Shown in pieces: positions 43,801 to 55,800 of a stretch of DNA of 64,000 nucleotides (position 1 is the stretch's first letter; every line of letters starts with the position of its first letter). The position numbers and the translations under genes were made by a program. The DNA comes from Pomphorhynchus laevis. Taxonomy: Eukaryota; Acanthocephala; Palaeacanthocephala; Echinorhynchida; Pomphorhynchidae. Below the pieces are notes generated by a model. That model saw nothing but the letters and a program-made list of their open reading frames with translations. It searched no databases and was not told the DNA's origin. Where the stretch lies: positions 37,335-101,334 of the forward strand of contig WNNJ02001637.1 in NCBI GenBank assembly GCA_012934845.2, written 5' to 3'.

Positions 43801-46800
43801 AACAATGCTAATCCAATAATTCAAAATAAATACTTGTTATATCATTTTATATAATTTATATAAATTAAAGTTTATTATTAAAATTTAAAATAAAAATCAA
43901 TTTTTATGAATTGATTAATAAATAACAGACGTTGTATCATAATAAGGATTAGAGGTCATCAGGAGGAGCTGCTATGCTATCAGGTTTCGGAGCCTATTCT
44001 TCGACCTAACATAACAGTGAGGCCAAATACATATTAATAATATATTTCCTCTGATATTACTATACCAAGCATTTTTTGTTTATTTCAATAAAATGCAGTT
44101 TCAGTATTTTACCCGATATTTTAAGTGTATTTTGTCAATTAATGAAATTTTTAAATAATTTCATTAATTTTGTCAGTTAATGAAATTTTTAAATATTTTG
44201 TCAATTATTAAGGAGCTAGCAGTCATTTCAGTTCAATATACAAACATTGAGTTGTCGTTAGTATTGCGTGACCGTCAGAGCTTCATTAAGTTTTTGTGAC
44301 AAAAATTTGATAATTATATGAATTGGGAATTATTCTAAATTATGAAAGAATCTAACTTTAAACTATAAATGTGTAATTAGTATAATTTTATATCAGGTAA
44401 AAATGTACATATGACCCAATTTTATTAAAATTTTAATTTATTATTTAATTTAATAGTTTTAACTTTATTATCTAAAAATCATTTTTTCTTTATTTTATAG
44501 CCAATTGATTTGTTTCTTTCTATTAAAGAAATCAAAAGGAATGCATTTTCCATTTTGCTTTAAAACAATAATTCTTCTTAGTTTGCATCACAAATAAAGG
44601 CTTCAAAGTTTTACTCAAAAATTCAATTTTTCAGATTATGTGAATACACAAAAGAAGTTCTTCAGAATAAAACAAACGGAAATTCGAGACAAGTTTTGAA
44701 AATTTTTACAAACTATATAACGATAATACCACTATCACCTAAGGTAGCATGATTAAGCACCCAGAATATAGTTCTCCTAGTATAATTAAGCTTTTCCCTG
44801 CCCTTTGCATGTGCTATTTATGTTTTTCGTAACTGTTTTTCTACATACCTACTTATTTTGCTCATTTTAAGGAATTTTGAAGTAATTTTGAAGTCATTTA
44901 AAGTAATTTTGACCTATAACACACGCGTTTAGATTGATACATCATTGTCGGAAGCAGTTAAAATATAAGTCAAGTAGCAAATATGAAAGGGTGCTAAATG
45001 TTATTAGGGAAATTATTTGCAACACACCGTTAACAAATATTCGGGTTAGATGTGAGATCAAATGCTTGTCTTTGCAAAATGCTTTTATTTATAAAATGCT
45101 TTTATTTAGATGCTTAGCCTGTTTTTAAATGGTTGAAAGTAAAGCTTTTAGCTGCTCATTAGATTTTCTTATTCAATAGATTGTACATATCAACTCTCAT
45201 TGGCTTTACCTTGCGTGATTTTATTTAAATTTTTTGCTGATTATAACCATAAGTGATAACACAATTCGTTTTAGGCTCACACCTCTCATGTTCAACAAAT
45301 TAAACGATACTTTGTCGATGATAGAGAATGTATGAAAAATATTCTTCAAAGGTCAAAAGGTACAATTCAATAATAATTATTATATTCGTAGATATTTAAT
45401 TACATAAATGAACAACGCCAATTCTGTGTCTCGATCATTTCTATTGATATAGTTGAAAAACAAAAACAGATATACAGTTTTAAATAATAACAAGTATCAG
45501 ATTTAAAAAAGCGTTTCTCAGGTTTAGACATTTCCTATTAGTCATAATTAAAAGCCGATGTTTGAAGCTAATCGAGTATAGCTAGCATGGCTTTGGTCAC
45601 ACTCTTGATATAAGCGTATGACCGTCACAGCGTATCCAATTCCGCTTTTATGGCTCATATTATTCGCAACTCGCTTAATGAACCCTGTTTCCTTCATCGT
45701 TCCATCCATCAAATGTCTCCACTACGGAGGCTGAAAATATATAGCCCGCTGCTTCGACCATGTCATTATATTTCCTGTCCTTGACATTGACAGCGTACGA
45801 CGTGGCAGCATCGAATTGTACGTTGGTTGAAGAGTGACGGTATGTTCCTGTTGGGGTGGGTGACTGCAAAGTCAATTGCAAGGGGAGGGTCTCCATAAAA
45901 GAAAATGTCTGCCTTCCGTTCGTGTAGGTCCGGTATAATTTCTCGCACTTACAGGGCTACATCTATCATAGCTGATTGTGCCGCTGCGAATACCACGTCG
46001 CGAATGGCGTTAAGCCGCAGTCCTTGATAACCCCCGAACTGGCAAGTGAGCGAGTGTATTCCTTTCATATCTGCCATACACATGCAACGGACGCATCGAT
46101 AATCATTTGCGTACAAGGGAATCCAAAGTCACATTCAGGCTAACATACAGAACTGTGAGAGCATTAGTTCCGTTCCGGATTCCGCATTTGGCACAGCGCG
46201 AAACAAAGCCCCAGCATTTAGACACAACACTGCGTGTAGTCGTGCACAAATCAATTTCGGTAGATGATTGTATCAGCTGGGTCGAGGCAAGATGGTTGAT
46301 CAGCCGTGAAGTTGATGATTGACCGCCTTTGTAGACAGTATAAAGTGCGAGCCCATAGCGATTCTTAGGGTTACCAATGCCTCAAAATTGCCAGGAAATA
46401 GTGAAGCATCCAGACTATATACCTCTCCGACCGGCTTCACGCTGAGGATGAATGCACTCTGGGCCTGCGCAGCATTTTATCTTACGCCAAATCACCCAGA
46501 CGGATTGGTAATGTCATCTCAACATCAATGCCAATGATTATTCGTCATTTCTCCAAACTAAAGTATCCACGTTGCTCTCTCACACGCCGGTCTCCATCCT
46601 ATCCTACTTTGCCCAGTATAGCATCATCCTTCCGGAACTCTTTCATCTTCTCACTGTCTCACCCACAGAAGTATCATCCGTCCTCATGTCCTTGCCGAAC
46701 AAAACTTCACCTGCCAATCCCCTGCCTACTCATATATTAAAATCTATATGCTCATCGATATACCCATTTCTCACAACCTTGTTTAAAACGTCCGGTATGC

Positions 46801-49800
46801 AGTCGTATCTTCCCTTCATACTCGAAATCCGCAATCGTTCGTCCCATCCTTAAGAAACAATCGCTCGACCCCTCCCTTTCGTCCAGCTATCGCCCTATTT
46901 CACTACTCCCTACTATCTCTAAGCTCTTGGAACGCCTCATCTTAATACAGATCAACGCTTATCTCTCGTCATCCAATCTGTACCCTCCTTTCCCATTCGC
47001 TTTCCGCTCTAATCACTCCACAGAAATCGCATGCATAAAAGTGTACAACGACTTACTCATTTCTCGAGACAAGGCTCTATATAGTGTTCTCATCTCCCTC
47101 GACCTCTCCTCCGCATTCGACATTGTCGACCACTTCGTCCTCCTTTCTCGCCTTCGTTATGATTACGGCTTTTCTTCCTCCTCCGTAGCTTGGTTCGCCT
47201 CATATCTATCCGACCGTTCCTTTCGCGTCTGTTCTAATTCATCATCCTCCCCTCCCATTCCCTATTTTTTGCGGGGTCCCACAAGGTTCAGTCCCAGGTC
47301 CCCTGCTTTTCTCTCTTCTGCTTGACGATCTCTATCCGTTCATCAAACCTTACTCCTTTAACGTCCTGCAATACGCTGATAACATCCTCATCTATGCTCA
47401 TGCACCCGCACATTGCATACACGATATCGGCATTTCTGACTCTAACTGTCTCGTTTTTCGGACATTTCTAAACCTCGATAAGTCCAAAATAATGTGGATC
47501 CTTCACCGTAAACCAAACATATAGCCTCCCACTGTATATTTTGCCTCATCGATCATCGTCATAGTCCACAATCTCACTTTCTAAGGCTTCCATTTCGATG
47601 ATCACATTTCCCTTAAACCCTTCGTCCGCGACAAGGTCCGCTCATCTAACTTAATTCTCCGTGACATCCGCCGTATTCGCCCCCTTATCGACTTCCGTTC
47701 TTGTATGTCTCTTCTTTCATCGCTTCTTTTCCCTAAAATCGATTACTGCCTTAGCCTTTTCGCCAATTCTCCAAAATCCATCATCCTACCCCTACAACGA
47801 ATAATCAACACCGCCGTTCAAGTGATCTTTGTCTCCGTCGCTTCAACCACACATCCACATTTCTTGCTTAACTCTCCTGGTCCGCCATCCACATCCGCAT
47901 CAATCTCCGCTTTTTCTCGTAACTTTTCGTCTCATCGCTGTCGGATCCCCATCGTTCATCAACCTTCCTTTCTTAGACGACACTCACCCCACCTCTATAT
48001 CACTGCGTTTCCGTCATACCCTCTTACTCCACGTTCCTAATTACTCCAACAACTACGGTCTCCGATCCTTCCTCGTCGCCGCCTCACTCGCCTGGAATCA
48101 ACTCCCTCTCGACGTCCGCCGCGCCCCCTCCTTTATCACATTCAAACACCTCCTCCGTTCACACCTTCTCGACACATGATTTACAGTTTTGTTTTGTTGT
48201 GGTCATGTAAGCGTGCGCTGGCACGCATTTGCCACGTTAAAATAAATCCTTTTTTAATGTAAATAATGTGTCGAGAAGGTGTGAACGGAGGAGGTGTTTG
48301 AATGTGAAAAAAAAGGAGCGCGGCGGACGTCGAGAGGGAGTTGATTCCAGGGGAGTGAGGCAGCGACGAGAAAGGATCGGAGACCATAGTTGTTGGAGTA
48401 ATTGGGAACATGGAGTAAGAGGGTATGACGGGAACGCAGTGATAGGGAGGTGGGGCGAGTGTCGTCTAAGAAAGGAAGTTTGATGAACGATGGGGAGCCG
48501 ACAGCGATGAGACGAAAAGTAACGAGAAGAAGGCGGAGTTTGATGCGGATGTGGATGGTGGGCCAGGATAGTTGGGCAAAATATGTGGATGTGTGGTATA
48601 ATTAACTAGTAATTATAATAACTACTTATTATAATAAATGGTAACTATTATCATATCATTATTTACTTATTAATTATTTACTTATTAATAAATAATTATT
48701 GATAAATTTTAGTTAATCTTCCTAATAAGTCAATTTTTGTAAAAGCTTTTTGTCTTAAAAGTTTTGAAAATGAGTCCAAAACCTGTAGTATTTTCGGCCT
48801 AATTTTAATTCCAAAAACAATGTTTGCTCTCAGTATATCTATTTAAACTATTATCATAAGTTTTGCGTAAATACGGCAATCGTCAAAGTGGCGATTGCCA
48901 TATTTTACCCGTGGCGGCTTATGGATTTGTATGCATAAATCTCTTATATTTTCTATTTATTAGATAATTATTATCTAATAATTAGGTCTAAAGTACAACC
49001 ATTTTGTAATTATAAGTGATTATTTAATTATTAGTTTAATCTTTTGCTCACCATTTTATTTTAATATGAATTGATATAGATACTAATACCAGATTAAATT
49101 AGTAATTGTAAGATAACGCTATTTTAATTATTTAACTATAACTGACTTAAATAAAGACCAGAGCACATTGAAATTGCTTATATATCATATTTAGCATTAA
49201 AACATATGGCATTTGTGTTGTTAAATGTTGCGTTTAATCTTCAAGCAATCATTTTTTGTAATTCAAGAGGTATTTTTAAGTAGCTGAACAATTACCTTTT
49301 ATTTATTATTTAACAACAATATTTATATTTTAAATACCTGGACAATAAATGCAATTGCAGATAAATTTATCTTTTGTGAATTCAGCGAATAAAACATGTT
49401 TTCAGCTACAAACGACATAATTTCAATTTATTATTCGTTTTTATTATATTTTGATTGTTAATTAAATGGATATCGCTCGCTGACTCACCGCTACTTGAAT
49501 ATTTTGTTTTTAAGAATTTGTATCCATTATTATTTTATTTTTAATATAAATAATGTAACCAGCTCTATGTCATATTAATTATTAATAAATTAATTTAATT
49601 TAATAATCAGATATTTTTTTAATCAGTTTTATTATTACTTTTATCAACTGTAATGTAAATTGTATTTAAAATCTGTAAGTTGTTTTTAAAATCAGATTTA
49701 TAAGGTAAGAATTTTTTAACATTCAACTTATACTAACCGATTAATAATATACCATAAATTAAAATAAATAATAAAGATATCATCAAAAACAACTGTGATG

Positions 49801-52800
49801 TTATCAGTCTTTGGCATATATTATATAATTCGGCAAATCAGCATAGCCAAATGCAAGCCAATGTATTTCTTCTGATGAAATTCGATAATTTTCTATACTT
49901 ACTTATATCGACTGTGATGCAAGTTGATTTTAAAATCTGTAATTCATATTAATGCAATGTTTTACTGTTTCCAAACCAAAAATATTTTTTAAGCTTTACA
50001 GATTTAATGAATTTATTACTAAAAGGAATTCCGATTGTTTTGTTTTTCATGTAAATTTGCTGAATTTATATAGTCAGCTATTTGCAATTAGCTGACTCAG
50101 CAATTTATCAATTAATTAACTATTAACTGGCATAATCCGCTATTATAACTTAACTCCCGCATAATCCGGGAGTTAAGTAAGAGTTTTACTTATAATTTAG
50201 TGTGCATTTATAAATTTAGATGCAAATTTTAATATTACTACCGAAATGTATCAGCTTGAGCTGGATAAGCACGGCGCCAGTGAACTAGTTGCTGAAATGT
50301 TTTTAAATGAAATAAATGAGGACACATTTGAGCAAGCTGTTGAACTAGCCATCGCGATGCTTAATGGTGGGAATGCAGTTGTGCAGGTAACTATTGCGAA
50401 TTTTATTCTTTTATTATTACTAATTACTGAACATTTTACTAAATCTTAATCCAACCAAACACATATAAATTAAGTATATAATTTATAAATATGATGACTT
50501 CAATCGATATTTAAATTTTTAAATTTATTTTGAATAGTTTACTCGTAATTTTTAGATAAATTTTAAATTTACAAAATTATATAAATTTAATGTAAATAAT
50601 CCATTATGCTAGCAATTATAGAACTCGTTTATTGGCAATGTTATTTGTAGCCTAACTGTATTTAGTTATTAAAGTGCATCTCACATTATGATTCACGAAA
50701 GTAAGCATTTACACAATAGGAGAAAAAGTCCATGTTCAGTTATCCTTTACTACGCCTTTCGAATTCACTTTCAATTAATATTATTAACTTGAAGTTTTAT
50801 TTATTTCAAGTAACTTTCCACCTTCAAGTTTTACTTCTATTTACGTGATACCCTCTAAATATGGTTCCTACATATAATCATTAGAAAACTGGTATTATTC
50901 ACTTAAATAGAGTTACAACATCATTTTAGACATCCACGCGCAGGTCGATGGCCAACGACCTACGCTTTCTTTGTCAGCTCCCTTCACTTTTCCTATAAAT
51001 ATAAAAATGAAATATAAAATAAAAATGTCAAAAACTATGAAATAATTTTAATAATTATTTCATATCAGAAATAATTTCCTGGTTCCAAAGACCCGATCAT
51101 ATTCGTATAGGCCATCGACGCGTAGTATAGAAGCACATGTTCCAATATTGACGAGAAGATAAGGATATGGCTTATCGCATAAAAATCGTTTCTTAGTTAG
51201 CTTTCTTCGCTATTCGTATTTAATACGTTCAATTTCAAACTGGTAACATTCATTGGGACATTTAGATGCAAGATGGTGTATGCCTTTGATTAACGTATCC
51301 AGCTCGTCGCATTTTACACAATTTAATACAATATGATTGGACTCTGCATTCTTAAACAGTATGAAATTTTGATCCACAAAATCACAGTTGAATGTCATTT
51401 TGACTTCATTGATTCTCTATAAATGCATATCTTAAAATCACAGAGTGATACTCTGTTCCGAATACTATTTTAATGAATACGTCTTATATTTCCAACAATA
51501 TTTTGTATATAAAAGTGAATAATAGAATAATTAAATAATAAAATAATAGAATCATGGAACAACGTTTTAATAGAAAATGCAATTGATATACAAAATTATT
51601 TAGATACAAAATTACATTTACCATTGGCCTCTATGAAATGCATTTTGGAAATCCAGGTTTAAGCATCTGGTTCCTTAGAATTATAGCTGATAGCAGTTTA
51701 CAATACCGGATTTAGATTATTATCACGTTTATCTTTTAAATTAAGGTGTTATAACGTTTCTTTTACTCATTAGATTTAATTTTTATGATTAAAATTATAT
51801 TTGATTAAATTTTAATTTAATTTATTGATAACTCTTTCTTTACTCTTCATTAATATCTTTCGTATCTTTAGTGTAGTATTTTTAAATATTTGAAATCCGT
51901 TGGAACGAGATCTGAACGATTCTTTAGGACATTTTACGATAAAATTTCTAATGGTCAAAAAATGCTTCATAGTCAATTGTCTATTCCTAACATGGACATG
52001 CTTACTGGAGGAATAGCATACAATTCATTTATTTATCAAACTACTATTGAGGAGACAGACGAATTACATGATGAAGCCACCGATGAAACTTCTCTATTGG
52101 GGTACTTCTTCATTTAGCTTAATAGTATAATTTTACAATGATGATATATTACAGGCCTACTACTGACATTTCTCAGGAAAATAATTCGGTGCAAAATGAT
52201 GTGTTAAATAGGTAATCTTTTGTGAGTTTATTTGGCATTAATTTTATTTTAACAAGTAACTTTCTGTCCGACTGATAAACTAATAATACAAATTTGTTTT
52301 TAAAATTACGATTAACGATAATTTTGATTGTTTTAAAAAGATATAACTTCAGTTAATGTTAACTCGAAGTTATGACGTCATTTAATAGAGTTATGACGTC
52401 ATTTAATAGAGTTATGACGTCATTTAATAGAGTTATGACGTCATTTAATAGAGTGATTGTTGTGTTTTCAGACATTGCAAAGCAAACGCTAACGTTTTTT
52501 AATTTTTAGTACAAACAAAACACCAGCGTTCAGAAACAGTCGCTATCCGACATATATAGTCAAAATACAAAGGCATACCGCCAAGCACATTGCTGCCAGT
52601 GATAATCGTCATTGCCATACATTTGCAGTGTGTTCGTTCATACACAACATTCCTCTTCCCCATATAAATGTGGTCTTTTTAGTACGCCACATTCCAGCCA
52701 TATCGAACAGGTACTTTACGGACTCTTTCTGATCGTCTAGGTAATTGGCGATGGCAATTATCATGTTCAAGATTTTTTTCATCCGCCGAATTCGTAATGG

Positions 52801-55800
52801 TAAGTGGACTTTGATCACTAGTTATCTCAATCCGCTGTGACAATGTTGAATTCATTTTCTCTTGATCATTGTCTGCATCATTGGTAATTTCTCGATTCTC
52901 TATACCTTCTCCTTTACGAAGCATATCGGCGTGTAATCTGTAGTTTTGATCAGCGTTGCTCACGACATACGATGTCCAGTTTGAGCGCTTTTCTATTTCC
53001 CCCGCCGACCACGGTTCGTTACTTTTCTGCCGATACCACACCTTTTCTCCTGAATAAAACTCCCTCGGTTTGGATTTCTTATTGAAATGTATTTTGTTAT
53101 TTGCTTGATAACCTTCAAGTGTAGAACGTAGATTCGGTTTCAAACGATCAAATAAGGTAGTCAAACGATGACCGGTAAAGACAATTGATGGTGGTTTTCC
53201 TGTGGCACTGTGCGGTGTGTTTCTATACGACAATAAGAATTGCTGCAATCGCTTTGGACGATCGTGTATATTGTAAGGTCTGATCACTTTATTCTTTAGT
53301 ACTTGAATAAACCTCTCCGCTAAACCGTTTGATCTTGGGTGATACGGAGATACTCTTACATGCTTTACTCCATTAGACTGCAAAAAATTCGCGAATTCGG
53401 AAGACTGAAACGGGGGACCATTGTCTGATACCAGCTCTTCCGGAACCCCATTTCTGGCAAATATTTCTCTTAATACCTTTATTGTTGAGTGAGCACTTGT
53501 ACATTGCATCTTAATAACCTCTGGCCATTTTGATAGAGCACACTGAACCACAAAGTAATACTCCTGTTGGGATGGTCCGGCGAAATCTACGTGAATCCTA
53601 GTCCATATATCGCTGGGTACAGGCCAATTGTGAAGTGGATGGTTAGGTTCGTTATTCCGGAAACGCTGACAATCGTTACAATTTTGTACTGAGCGCTCGA
53701 TATCAGCATCCAATCCAGGCCACCATACGTAATATCGTGATAAGGACTTCATAGCCACAATTCCCGGATGGCCTGCATGCAAAGCTCGCAAAACTGTCTC
53801 CCGTAGACTCGTCGGAATTAATACACGCGCTCCTAAAAGCAAAATTCCATTTTCAAATGATAACTCATTGCGTCTTGTGCTGTAATAATGAATGTTCGAG
53901 TCTGTAACTTTGTTTGGCCAACCGATCGACACATATTGCGTCACCTTTTTTAGAATCAAATCTTGTTTCGTAGCTTCGCGAATAGCTGTTGCGGATAATA
54001 AAGGTGTGTCCTCACATAACAAATTCACACAGATATCATTTGTTCCCGACGTTTCTGCACAGTCAAGGCCTTGACATGGAAATCTGGAGAGGACATCGGC
54101 AATTATGTTATCTTTTCCTGGAATGCATTCGAGTTCGTAGTCGAATTGACTCAACAACAATGCCCATCTGACTAAACGCTGATTCGCGATCTTTGGCAAA
54201 TTACGTTGATTTCCGAATATGTATTTCAAAGGTTTGTGATCAGTGATGAGTACGAACTTTCTACCTAATAGAAAATATCGAAACTTATTGACACCGAATA
54301 TAAGTGCAAGTGCCTCCCGGTCGATTTGCGAGTAATTTATTTCCGCGCTGCTCAATTTTCTTGATGCGTATGCAATCGGCAGATAACGGTTGTTTTTAGT
54401 TTCTTGAAGCAGTACGGCTCCTAAGCCTCTCTCACAAGCATCACAATACAGCTTCAGGTTACTCTTCCCATCATATGGTATTAAAATTTTCGGTTTTAGC
54501 ATACTTTGCTTGACCAATTCAAATTGGCTTTGATGCCGATCTGTCCAGTTCCAATTCGCTCGTACACCCGTTAACGAATACAAGTCAGCACACTGCGACC
54601 GCAAATGAGGAATAAAACGTTCAAGGAACCCTATGGTTCCCAAGAACGTTCGCAGTTCTTTAGGATTTGACGGTGGACAAATATTTTGAATAGTATCAAC
54701 TTTCTCTGGATCAACTTTTACCATTCCTTTATCTAACACGTGTCCCAGAAATTTGACTTGTTCTTGAAGAAATAAACACTTTTCACGTTTAACTCGTATT
54801 CCCGCATTCAATAATCTTGTCATTACACTTCGAAGTCTGTCTATATGTTCTGAACGTGTTTCACCTGCAACTACAACATCATCCAGATAAACTGCGACGC
54901 CCGGAATCGTACCGAGTAATTGATTCATATAACGCTGGAACAAAATTGGTGCAATGGATAACCCAAATGGTAATCGACGATATTGATAATATCCGAAGGG
55001 TGTCGATATGGTCAAATACTTTCGAGAGTCTTGATGAACTTTCATTTGTGAATACGCATCCTTTAAATCCAATACTGAATACAAGGTGCCTCCTGCGATT
55101 TTGCTCAGTATCTCCTCAAATGTCGGTAATTCGAAACAATCACAATTCAGATACGGATTAATTGTCGCCTTGAAGTCAGCGCAAAGTCTTATTGAGTTAT
55201 CCTTCTTGAGCACAGAAACAATTGGACTCGCCCATTCAATATAATTACAGTTTGAATCAACTTGCTCTAATGTTCCATTCGATAAAAGGCGCTTTAACTC
55301 TTCTTCGATTTTTGGCTTTAATGGCAGTGGTACGCGACGAGCCGGAATGCATCGTGCAATAGCCGATGGATCAACTTGTAACTTTATCTCCAAATCCTTA
55401 ATGTTCCCAAGATCTTCATTGAATAACTCCTTAAATCTGAGTAACATGTGGTTTAAATCGGATGCACCTTGTTGATTTAAATTTAACTGATTGATAGCTC
55501 GTGGGCGGGATCTTACTTGACGTGGCAAGGACATGTTAAATGCTTCTATCCACGGTTGTCCAAACAAGCTCTTTTCTGTTTCGTATACGACCTCGACATT
55601 CAACAATTTGGCTACATTATCTAGTTCTACAGTCACTTGACATTGACCTATGCTCTTTATCAACCCTCCACCAAAACTTCTCAGCCATCTTCCCGCTCTT
55701 AGCTCAGGCGAACCACAACTTGACCATGTTTTTTGAGATATTACAGACAACATTGCTCCCGTATCAAACTCCATTTCCACTTGAACTCCGTTTATTCTCA

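Noticed and set aside
46107-46537. Plus-strand open stretches in the GC-rich island
   Set aside because: The minus strand carries the recognisable knuckle and nuclease-like blocks; the plus frames are shadows.
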